8,137 nt of DNA. Source: an uncultured Lachnospiraceae bacterium (GTDB lineage: Bacteria; Bacillota_A; Clostridia; Lachnospirales; Lachnospiraceae). The notes under the pieces are model-generated. The model saw nothing but the letters and a program-made list of their open reading frames with translations. It had not been told where the DNA came from and ran no database searches. Of the stretch, positions 1-5,257 are shown in pieces; the first letter of the stretch is position 1, and each line of letters begins with the position of its first letter. The stretch covers positions 1 through 8,137 of the forward strand of contig CACZHN010000168.1 of NCBI GenBank assembly GCA_902780985.1, written 5' to 3'. Made by a program: the position numbers and the translations under genes.

Positions 1-95
1 TTATAGTTCTTAATTGTGAACATGCTGAGGAAGCATCCTGCTACAAGTAATACAAGTGTTACTGTTACGATTTTGATTGATGTTGTTGTTTTCAT
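1..95 (-). CDS. N-terminus of a membrane- or lipid-anchored protein (partial, runs off the left edge)
   Basis: Reading the minus strand from an ATG at 95 gives an open frame of 31 codons to the window edge, starting MKTTTSIKIVTVTLVLLVAG and then CFLSMFTIKNY. The start is supported by an AAGGAG ribosome binding site about 9 bases upstream. The basic/polar start and hydrophobic residues 9-28 form a signal or anchor segment. V18-A19-G20-C21 fits a lipobox, so it may be a lipoprotein. However, the hydrophobic stretch continues past Cys21, which equally fits an uncleaved membrane anchor such as that of a sensor or chemoreceptor. It follows the AraC-type gene on the same strand after 172 bp, probably with its own promoter. 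The mature part is outside the window, so no function can be given. Confidence 0.6.
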   Translation of the reverse strand, partial: MKTTTSIKIVTVTLVLLVAGCFLSMFTIKNY

Positions 96-166
96 AGTTT
101 TTATCTCCTTAGAAATTATATTATTGTTTCTTGCGATTATTTTTTGTATCTCTCGCTTACAAACAC

Positions 167-172
167 ATAATA
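167..172 (-). promoter_or_regulatory. Possible -10 box for the partial left-edge gene
   Basis: On the minus strand a TATTAT hexamer (172 to 167) lies about 70 bases upstream of the ATG at 95. No sequence resembling TTGACA lies 16-18 bp further upstream. A decent -10 with no -35, and a repeat cluster at 200-236 just beyond, is the layout expected of a promoter that needs a bound activator. This is inference; the hexamer alone is weak evidence in AT-rich DNA. Confidence 0.3.
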
Positions 173-199
173 CAATAATTCCGGAAATCAGTCGTTTGA

Positions 200-236
200 T
201 TAACATTACAAATCCTTACAGTTCTGTAATGTTACA
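200..236. promoter_or_regulatory. Cluster of TTACA/TGTAA repeats, probable operator
   Basis: Perfect 10-bp arms (TAACATTACA at 201-210 and TGTAATGTTA at 225-234) flank a 14-base spacer. Nested inside is a second perfect repeat, TTACAG-TT-CTGTAA (216-229). TTACA also occurs at 206 and 232, and TTAACA at 200, so direct repeats spaced 10 bp overlie the inverted ones. The nested site fits TNACA-N4-TGTAA, the form proposed for BceR-like OmpR-family response regulators. Neither strand has a T-run after the hairpin, so it is not an intrinsic terminator. Its place upstream of the 95-to-1 gene suggests an activator site. Confidence 0.5.
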
Positions 237-267
237 AAAGTCTTATTGACTTGTCTCTTCTACATTT

Positions 268-1176
268 TTATTTACGATTATTCCGAAATTGTCTCGGCGT
301 GATATTGTAACATTTCACAAACTGCTCCGTCATATAACTGGAGGAATTAAAGCCACACAAACTACTGATAAACTCAACACTGTCATCCGAGGATGCAAGA
401 AGCTCCATGGCCTTATCCAGCCTGTAGCGGATCAGATATTCATTTGGCGTATGCCCGGTATATTTTTTAAAGAGATTATTGCAGCTGGATTTACTCATGC
501 TTCCGGCCCTTGCGATTTCTTCCAATGAAAGCCTGTCAGCATAATTATCTCGGATAAAACCGATCATATTCTTCAGACTTCCTATCCGCTGGAAATGAAT
601 CTCGGATAACTCTTCCTGATTTATCTTCGCAGATTCCAGGATGTAATGCCATATCTGGAAGAAGCATCGGGTAATCTCAAACTGATTCCCGGAGAAACTG
701 TTCAGTTCCCGTGTCAGCATAGCAATGCTCTTTGCTGTTTTATCCCCATTTCGAAACAATATGTATTGCAAGTCAGGGTCGGTAATGATTGGAAGCACAT
801 ATTCCGATTCAACCTCCGGAGAAGAAATCAGAAGTCTCGGATGGATAACCGTGATAATATAGGTACAATAAGTATTATCCACGTCGGTGGAGTAATGCAT
901 CTGACGTGAATTGATAAAAATCGTATCACCTGCTGAAACCTCAACAATCGAACCGTTTATATTATAGGCCATTTTCCCTGTAAGGACACTCATCATCTCC
1001 ACATCCTCATGCCAGTGGACCTTTCTGATCCATGGTGAAGAGCCATCCATATGCCCTTCAAATGAATATGACGGAAATGAAGGATCATCATAATTAACAA
1101 TCTCCGAGCGATCATCTCTCTGCCTGATCATGGCACGCCATTGTTCGCGTTTCTCCAGATATTGTTTGTTTTTCAT
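268..1176 (-). CDS. AraC-family transcriptional regulator with N-terminal cupin sensor domain
   Basis: A 302-residue cytoplasmic DNA-binding regulator of usual family length. The N-terminal half is a cupin-like ligand-sensing domain: HWHEDVEM at 54-61 and the strand/turn pattern through about residue 100 (SAGDTIFINS) are typical. Residues about 200-300 are the AraC/XylS double helix-turn-helix: first helix pair from LSLEEIARAGSMSKS (216-230), linker with GHTPNEYL-RYRLDKAMELL, and second pair around DSVEFISSLCGFNSSSYMTEQF (265-286), ending with TPRQFR. The ATG at 1176 is preceded by AGAGGTG at a good distance. It is divergent from the lipoprotein esterase at 1314, so esterase and self regulation are likely; a palindrome overlaps its probable -10. 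Such proteins usually sense small molecules, often sugars, but the ligand cannot be read from sequence. Confidence 0.95.
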   Translation of the reverse strand: MKNKQYLEKREQWRAMIRQRDDRSEIVNYDDPSFPSYSFEGHMDGSSPWIRKVHWHEDVEMMSVLTGKMAYNINGSIVEVSAGDTIFINSRQMHYSTDVDNTYCTYIITVIHPRLLISSPEVESEYVLPIITDPDLQYILFRNGDKTAKSIAMLTRELNSFSGNQFEITRCFFQIWHYILESAKINQEELSEIHFQRIGSLKNMIGFIRDNYADRLSLEEIARAGSMSKSSCNNLFKKYTGHTPNEYLIRYRLDKAMELLASSDDSVEFISSLCGFNSSSYMTEQFVKCYNITPRQFRNNRK

Positions 1177-1226
1177 TCTGTTTCACCTCTGATCTGATAT
1201 TCTTAATTCAGTCCCATTTACGATAT

Positions 1227-1243
1227 TGTTATAAATTATAACA
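1227..1243. promoter_or_regulatory. Palindrome over the probable -10 of the AraC-type gene
   Basis: TGTTATA-AAT-TATAACA is a perfect 7-bp inverted repeat. On the minus strand it contains TATAAT (1240 to 1235), about 58 bases before the regulator's ATG at 1176, so it is the best -10 candidate for that gene. No good -35 is seen at 17 bp. A dyad on a promoter's own -10 suggests repression, possibly autoregulation, although AraC proteins more often bind direct repeats. The sequence is AT-rich, so chance symmetry is possible. Confidence 0.45.
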
Positions 1244-1251
1244 TTATCCTT

Positions 1252-1292
1252 ATGGTTTTGACAGTAAAATGAAATTATAATGGTTTTCGCAG
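1252..1292 (+). promoter_or_regulatory. Probable esterase promoter with direct repeats, activator-type layout
   Basis: A perfect TATAAT at 1276-1281 lies 32 bp before the ATG at 1314. TTGACA occurs at 1258-1263, but only 12 bp upstream, too close for a normal sigma-70/sigmaA promoter; the hexamer at the correct spacing (1253-1258) is poor. ATGGTTTT-NN-CAG occurs twice, at 1252-1264 and 1280-1292 (11 of 13 bases identical, offset 28 bp), bracketing the -10. AraC regulators commonly use direct repeats next to a promoter with a poor -35, so these are candidate half-sites for the neighbouring regulator, but 28 bp is not an exact number of helical turns. Confidence 0.45.
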
Positions 1293-1313
1293 ACAACACA
1301 AGGGGAAATAGAT

Positions 1314-2873
1314 ATGAAGAAAAACAGAAATAAAAGATTGATCACAGTATGTATATTAACCTGCATGCTTCTACCTCTGAACGCATGCGGAAAGCAAGGG
1401 GACATAACTGCTTCTGAAGAACCACAGCAGCAGATAACGGAGCAGGTTTCAACGGAAGAGACAGCAGAAATATTTCTGACAAATCAAATGACCGAAAACG
1501 AACTGTCCCGTGTGTCAAAACACGAGCTGACTCTGCTGGATGAACCAACGGAAGATTCAGATAAAGCAGAATGGGATCCCACCGGACACACCGTAGCTGT
1601 TGAGGAAAAAACCACCACACCAGCGGAAGAAATCGCAAAGCTTGAGGAAATGCGGGATTATCTGCCGGAGTCTGACTATCAGGATATATTGAAAGACTAT
1701 CAGGCAATGGAACCCGACACAGTAATAAAAAATCGATTTGTCCTGCTTGATGGAAAGCTTATGGAATATACAATACCTGAAACGGATTTTAAAGATGATT
1801 TCATTTCGATATCAGAAATTCGTACAGATTCTGATGGAAATGAGACAGAGATCATAGAAAAGTTTTCAAGTCTGGATGAGTATCTGGACTGGGTCAGAAA
1901 AGATTGTGTAGAGTCTAAAGGATATTCTGAGAGTGCAGCTGAACTGATGGCTCAGCGCGTTAAATATGCTTATGAAGCTATCCAAAACGGAGAAGCGGAG
2001 ATACTTCCGCAAGGCACTGTCAATCCATCAGATCCTTCTTTATATTCTGATTTCGATGAAGAATCATCGGACTATCGAAATGAATGGGAATATGACCGTG
2101 CTGAGGTAGAAAAAATAAAAGACTCCATCGATGAGATCAACATTTATGATGAAGAGCTGGATACAGAATTTCTGGTTCACGTTACCCTGCCTCCGAATTA
2201 CGATAAGGATAAATCATATCCGGTATTCTTTCTGACTGACGGTGTATGGCGTTTCGGAAATCATCCTTCCCTCCGAAAGGCTATGGAAGAGGGAGAAGCA
2301 TCAGATGTAATCCTAGTAAGCCTTGGTTATAACTACCACATGAATGGTGCAGACGGAAATATCCGTGGTCAGTATTTCGTGCAGAACAGAGCTCTTCTGC
2401 TGGATTTTATTACGAACAATCTGATGCCATATCTTGGAGAAAACTATAATATCGATTACGAGAATTCAACCCTTTACGGTCACTCCGACGGAGGCGTATT
2501 TACTCATTATGCCTTATTCAATTCAGACCGTTATGAGAATCAGCCCTTCGGGCGCTACATCATCGGAAGTCCGGCTTTCTGGGGACTGTATGACACAACA
2601 TTCAACCTGGATCCTGAAGGCTGTGAGACAGATTACGGCTACTTTGACCGACATGAAGTTCTGGATAAGAAAGTGTTTCTCTGTGGAGGATCAGAAGAGG
2701 ATCCTGATTATGAAGCCTCCTACAACGGACATGCCTCAACACTTGAGGGAATCGAGAATCTGAAAAACCGGTTGGAAGCCCATAACGCTAGTGTAACTTG
2801 TAAATTGTACGAATCCCACCATTATCAGTATATTCCTGATATGTTGGTCGAATATCTGAATAGACAGTCTTAG
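1314..2873 (+). CDS. Secreted lipoprotein with C-terminal esterase (alpha/beta-hydrolase) domain
   Basis: The 519-residue protein has a basic N-terminus, a hydrophobic signal and a lipobox LNAC with Cys25, so it should be lipid-anchored on the outer face of the membrane. Residues 26-250 are acidic, polar and not recognised; 150-230 may be a small folded domain, the rest looks like a linker. From about 285 the sequence follows the esterase-D/enterochelin-esterase-like fold: FLVHVTLPPNYD, then YPVFFLTDG (302-310), DVILVSLGYN, nucleophile elbow GHSDGG (389-394, Ser391), SPAFWG (419-424), an acidic stretch after FLCGGSEEDPDYE (Asp463/465 candidates) and ESHHYQYIP (His502 or His503). All triad positions thus have candidates. 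The ATG follows AAGGGG at 8 bases. Acyl substrates of such enzymes include plant cell-wall acetyl or feruloyl esters and siderophore esters; which applies is unknown. Confidence 0.87.
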   Translation: MKKNRNKRLITVCILTCMLLPLNACGKQGDITASEEPQQQITEQVSTEETAEIFLTNQMTENELSRVSKHELTLLDEPTEDSDKAEWDPTGHTVAVEEKTTTPAEEIAKLEEMRDYLPESDYQDILKDYQAMEPDTVIKNRFVLLDGKLMEYTIPETDFKDDFISISEIRTDSDGNETEIIEKFSSLDEYLDWVRKDCVESKGYSESAAELMAQRVKYAYEAIQNGEAEILPQGTVNPSDPSLYSDFDEESSDYRNEWEYDRAEVEKIKDSIDEINIYDEELDTEFLVHVTLPPNYDKDKSYPVFFLTDGVWRFGNHPSLRKAMEEGEASDVILVSLGYNYHMNGADGNIRGQYFVQNRALLLDFITNNLMPYLGENYNIDYENSTLYGHSDGGVFTHYALFNSDRYENQPFGRYIIGSPAFWGLYDTTFNLDPEGCETDYGYFDRHEVLDKKVFLCGGSEEDPDYEASYNGHASTLEGIENLKNRLEAHNASVTCKLYESHHYQYIPDMLVEYLNRQS

Positions 2874-2895
2874 TTGCAACTTAATACAGGTTTTA

Positions 2896-2924
2896 TTGTG
2901 AAATCATTTGATTCCGTATAAGAT
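2896..2924 (+). promoter_or_regulatory. Probable promoter for the small membrane-protein gene
   Basis: TTGTGA (2896-2901) is followed by TATAAGAT (2917-2924). Taking TAAGAT as the -10 gives 17-bp spacing with four of six consensus bases in each box; taking TATAAG gives 15 bp. It sits 45-70 bases before the ATG at 2970. No terminator is visible between the esterase stop (2871-2873) and this point, only a 10-bp palindrome AGTTGCAACT at 2872-2881 without a T-run, so read-through from the esterase is possible. Confidence 0.45.
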
Positions 2925-2969
2925 GCGTTTGTAAACTAAAAACAAACAAAACTTAGGAGGAACAAACAA

Positions 2970-3386
2970 ATGAAAAACGTGTGGGAGAAATATTTAAGAG
3001 GAATCTTATTCTTATATTTTGAGATATATACAGCAGCAACTCTTTTGAACAGTGTTATATATCTTTCAAAGGGTGTATATGAGGATCCGTCAGGAAACTG
3101 GCATGAAATCGATAGAGCGGTTATCGTACTTGTAGCAGTTATCGCTTATGCGCTTATCAGATACATCAAGGTTAACAACTTTTTCCTGAAAGATATTATC
3201 GTATATATACCAACAATGCTTCTGGTATTCTTATATGTATTCCTTCGTGGATTAACAGTAGAACTTGCAAGTACAGCATATAGAGATATATTCATTAACT
3301 ACACAGCAGGATTCCTGTTTGTAACAATTATTGTATTAATCGTAAATGTAATCAGAAAGAAGAAGTCAGTAAAGGTAACTGAATAA
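2970..3386 (+). CDS. Small four-helix membrane protein of unknown function
   Basis: I do not recognise this 138-residue protein. It has four probable membrane helices at about 9-33, 48-65, 72-95 and 107-127, short loops and a basic tail (IRKKKSVKV), which points the C-terminus into the cytoplasm. The loop between helices 1 and 2 (KGVYEDPSGNWHEIDR, 34-49) is the most polar part and probably external; the loop after helix 3 holds ELASTAYRD. No catalytic or transport motif is visible. The start is well supported by AGGAGG at 2955-2960, 9 bases before the ATG. It lies alone between the esterase and flavoprotein genes on the same strand, with leader regions of roughly 100 bp on both sides, so it may be monocistronic. 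Codon use (many AAC, ATC, CTT, AGA) looks native. Confidence 0.82.
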   Translation: MKNVWEKYLRGILFLYFEIYTAATLLNSVIYLSKGVYEDPSGNWHEIDRAVIVLVAVIAYALIRYIKVNNFFLKDIIVYIPTMLLVFLYVFLRGLTVELASTAYRDIFINYTAGFLFVTIIVLIVNVIRKKKSVKVTE

Positions 3387-3433
3387 AATACACATATCTG
3401 CGAATTTGTGTAACATGTTTGCAGTTGCTTTAC

Positions 3434-3460
3434 TTGAAGCTATCGGAATGGTATCATAAT
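3434..3460 (+). promoter_or_regulatory. Possible promoter for the flavoprotein gene
   Basis: TTGAAG (3434-3439) and CATAAT (3455-3460) are separated by 15 bp, slightly short. With CTTGAA (3433-3438) as -35 the spacing is 16. Transcription would start near 3467, exactly at the left edge of the TTACAC/GTGTAA palindrome. Moderate match only. Confidence 0.4.
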
Positions 3461-3467
3461 GCAAAAC

Positions 3468-3483
3468 TTACACTGATGTGTAA
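3468..3483. promoter_or_regulatory. Palindromic operator candidate before the flavoprotein gene
   Basis: TTACAC-TGAT-GTGTAA is a perfect 6-bp inverted repeat ending 17 bases before the ATG at 3501. It lies immediately downstream of a plausible -10 (3455-3460), so it would cover the transcription start, where a repressor would block initiation. Reductases of this kind are often controlled by HxlR-, MarR- or TetR-type repressors that use short dyads, but none is encoded beside it here. The regulator is therefore unknown. Confidence 0.5.
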
Positions 3484-3500
3484 TTTATGGAGGCGGCATT

Positions 3501-4169
3501 ATGAAGATTCTGATCATTAACGGAAGTCCGAGAACGAAAGGCGTAACAGCCGCAGTGCTTCATATGATGGAAGAAGAACTGGTAATCAGGGGAGCGGATG
3601 TTGAATTTGTAAATTTAAGCGAAATAAAAATGTCCCATTGCCGGGGATGTTGCGGCTGCTTTACAACCGGTCATTGCTGCATCGATGATGATGCGGAAGC
3701 TCTGTCAAAACGGATCGCAGATGCGGATGGAATTGTCTTCGGTTCACCGACTTATGCAAGCAATGTATCCGGACTGATGAAAGATTTTATTGACCGCGGT
3801 CATTTTGTGATAGAGCAGTTATTGCGCGGAAAATACTGTATCACGCTGGCAACAGGCGAGAATTACGGGAATGGCGATGCATTGAAGATCTTAAACAATC
3901 TGGTACTTTATTCCGGCGGAAAACTGAGCTCGAAAGTAAAGATCAAGGCCCCTTTCGGGGATGTAAATTCCGTTTGTGAAAATACAAAAGATACTATTCG
4001 AAAGTCTGTAGAGAAACTCGTACTCGGAGTAAAGGATAGAAAGTCATATCTGATGCAGGGGATACTTCATTCTGTAATTTTTCATCTCGGAATCAAACCT
4101 TTTGTAATGAAGAAGGGTGATGCTTATCGGGGAGTTTTGGAAAAATGGGAAAGAATGAGGATTGGATAA
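3501..4169 (+). CDS. Flavodoxin-fold NAD(P)H reductase / iron-sulfur flavoprotein
   Basis: A 222-residue cytoplasmic redox protein of the NADPH-dependent FMN reductase superfamily. MKILIINGSPRTKG (1-14) is the flavodoxin-type phosphate loop that binds FMN; the GSPTYASNVSGLMKDFIDR region (81-99) is the family's second FMN-binding signature. Between them lies a compact cysteine cluster: Cys47, 50, 53 and 59, spaced C-x2-C-x2-C-x5-C, with extra Cys51 and Cys60, followed by IDDD. This spacing matches the [4Fe-4S] site of archaeal and clostridial iron-sulfur flavoproteins, so the protein probably moves electrons between a reduced carrier and a small acceptor. The C-terminal 60 residues (about 160-222) are variable. 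The ATG follows GGAGGCGG with normal spacing. The partner and physiological acceptor are unknown. It converges with the leucine-rich-repeat gene, only 5 bp separating the stop codons. Confidence 0.93.
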   Translation: MKILIINGSPRTKGVTAAVLHMMEEELVIRGADVEFVNLSEIKMSHCRGCCGCFTTGHCCIDDDAEALSKRIADADGIVFGSPTYASNVSGLMKDFIDRGHFVIEQLLRGKYCITLATGENYGNGDALKILNNLVLYSGGKLSSKVKIKAPFGDVNSVCENTKDTIRKSVEKLVLGVKDRKSYLMQGILHSVIFHLGIKPFVMKKGDAYRGVLEKWERMRIG

Positions 4170-4174
4170 ACATC

Positions 4175-5182
4175 TTAGTTATGTATGAATACCAATTGCT
4201 CATTGCTCGTTTCTATATATCCCTCTTCGCACTCATATACTATATCGGTGTGGTACTCTCCTTCATGCGGAGTTTGTTCTGATGCGGCTATTAAGTGTGG
4301 ACAGTCACTGATGTCTAATTCTTTAATGCCGTTTGGGAGATTAATATTATTAATATTCGGAGAACCGCTGATATTCAGGTTTATTTCAGCTATCTCATCA
4401 CCATAATGAAGATCGTATATCGCGAATGAACTAAGCTTACTGCAATTACTAAGATTAATAGAAGGGACTCTCTGTTTATCTTCACTCCAAATTGAAAGCC
4501 AATCCAGATTATTGCATCCTGACAGATCGATGTTGCAGCTTTGTTCCTGCTCAATATCAAAATATTGAGTATCAAATTCAGCTCTAAAACTATTCAATGA
4601 AGCACAATCCTTAAAAATAAGATCACCATTAGCCACACATTCACCGTTACCACAGTAACCGAATTCTACATATTCAGCAGAATCATTTTTGAATAGAACA
4701 CCCTTCTCAAAAACACAAGAGCGAAATGTAACATTTTTAACCGAAACATTATTATCAAAGACAAATGTTTCGCTGAATTCACAATTCCATATTTCTATTG
4801 TCTCTAAACCTGACATGTTTTCAAGGCTTGATAAATCAGGACACTGATAGATAAGACTAAGTTCTTTCAAATTGGACAGTTTCTCAATACCTGATAAATC
4901 AGTACAATCACAAAGAGAAAGACGTTCCAAATTCTTCAGATGCTTAATGCCTGATAAATCATCACACGGGCTGGAAATTAAAAGCGTTGTTGCATCTTCC
5001 GATTCCTTCTTGCTCAGCACACCGTTTTTGTCTTTATCAACATAAGTGCTGACCGCAGCTCTTAATGCCCGATCCGGAAAAGTCCATCTATTAATCCAAA
5101 GTCCAAACAAATTAAGAGAATATAAGACTAAAATAACGACTAGCAACGACAGAATCGATATCAACAAGAGGGGTTTTTTCAT
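4175..5182 (-). CDS. Membrane-anchored EF-hand and leucine-rich-repeat protein
   Basis: The 335-residue protein starts with a hydrophobic segment (4-29) without a lipobox or clear cleavage site, so it is probably an N-terminal anchor with the rest outside the cell. Residues 35-60 read FPDRALRAAVSTYVDKDKNG and then VLSKKE; Asp49, Asp51, Asn53, Gly54, Leu56 and Glu60 form a canonical 12-residue EF-hand/dockerin-like calcium loop. Leucine-rich repeats of about 20-22 residues follow, each with L-x-x-L and a DLSG turn (DLSG at 75, DLSG at 95, DLSS at 116). After a less regular Cys-rich middle there is a second set around 216-295 (CNNLDWLSI, CSKLSSFAI, IKELDISDCPHL). FPD leaders before such repeats are common in clostridial surface proteins. 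The role is unknown; binding of protein or glycan is usual. The start is marked by AGGAGG about 8 bases upstream. It lies 60 bp downstream of the XRE regulator gene, possibly co-transcribed. Confidence 0.9.
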   Translation of the reverse strand: MKKPLLLISILSLLVVILVLYSLNLFGLWINRWTFPDRALRAAVSTYVDKDKNGVLSKKESEDATTLLISSPCDDLSGIKHLKNLERLSLCDCTDLSGIEKLSNLKELSLIYQCPDLSSLENMSGLETIEIWNCEFSETFVFDNNVSVKNVTFRSCVFEKGVLFKNDSAEYVEFGYCGNGECVANGDLIFKDCASLNSFRAEFDTQYFDIEQEQSCNIDLSGCNNLDWLSIWSEDKQRVPSINLSNCSKLSSFAIYDLHYGDEIAEINLNISGSPNINNINLPNGIKELDISDCPHLIAASEQTPHEGEYHTDIVYECEEGYIETSNEQLVFIHN

Positions 5183-5231
5183 AATAGCTTTCCTCCTAAA
5201 ATCACATTCGTCTTCCCTACTATTTATAAAC

Positions 5232-5257
5232 TATCGTATCTGTTACAGAATACGATA
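5232..5257 (-). terminator. Long hairpin spanning the XRE stop codon; weak terminator or other RNA/DNA element
   Basis: TATCGTAT (5232-5239) and ATACGATA (5250-5257) are perfect inverted arms. The interior adds CTGT/ACAG, so the minus-strand RNA can form a stem of about 12 bp with one bulged base and a tiny loop. The XRE stop codon (5245-5243) lies in the apex. On the minus strand it is followed by GTTTATAAATAG rather than a clean T-run, so termination would be partial at best. It could instead protect the 3' end, separate XRE from leucine-rich-repeat gene expression, or be an operator for the gene at 5182. A third TCGTAT at 5263-5268 allows an alternative pairing inside the coding region. 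Confidence 0.5.

Noticed and set aside
16..249. Plus-strand 77-codon ORF
   Set aside because: It lies antisense to the minus-strand start at 95 and across the TTACA repeat cluster, with no ribosome binding site; its hydrophobic look comes from AT-rich DNA.
238..252. Hairpin AAGTC-TTATT-GACTT just after the AraC-type gene
   Set aside because: Only 5 bp and AT-rich, with a short TTTTG afterwards on the minus strand. It might weakly terminate that gene but is too small to annotate.
289..909. Plus-strand ORFs opposite the AraC-family gene (289-528 and 646-909)
   Set aside because: Antisense shadows of a complete, well-supported regulator gene; no ribosome binding sites and no recognisable protein.
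1258..1281. TTGACA plus TATAAT read as a strong constitutive promoter
   Set aside because: Both boxes are perfect but only 12 bp apart, too close for normal polymerase contact. I treat the -10 as real and the TTGACA as chance or part of a regulator site.
1342..1707. Minus-strand 121-codon ORF
   Set aside because: Shadow of the lipoprotein coding sequence, whose lipobox and start are clear; no ribosome binding site on the minus strand.
3389..3412. ACACA...TGTGT inverted repeat after the four-helix membrane-protein gene
   Set aside because: Five-base arms, a loop of about 12 bases with no T-run; not a credible terminator.
4170..4174. Bidirectional terminator between the convergent flavoprotein and leucine-rich-repeat genes
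   Set aside because: Only 5 bp separate the stop codons, and I found no GC-rich stem with T-runs on either side; the transcripts probably overlap.
4829..4962. Short tandem DNA repeats (GATAAATCA recurring about every 60 bases)
   Set aside because: They encode the DLS turn of successive leucine-rich repeats, so they are explained by the protein.
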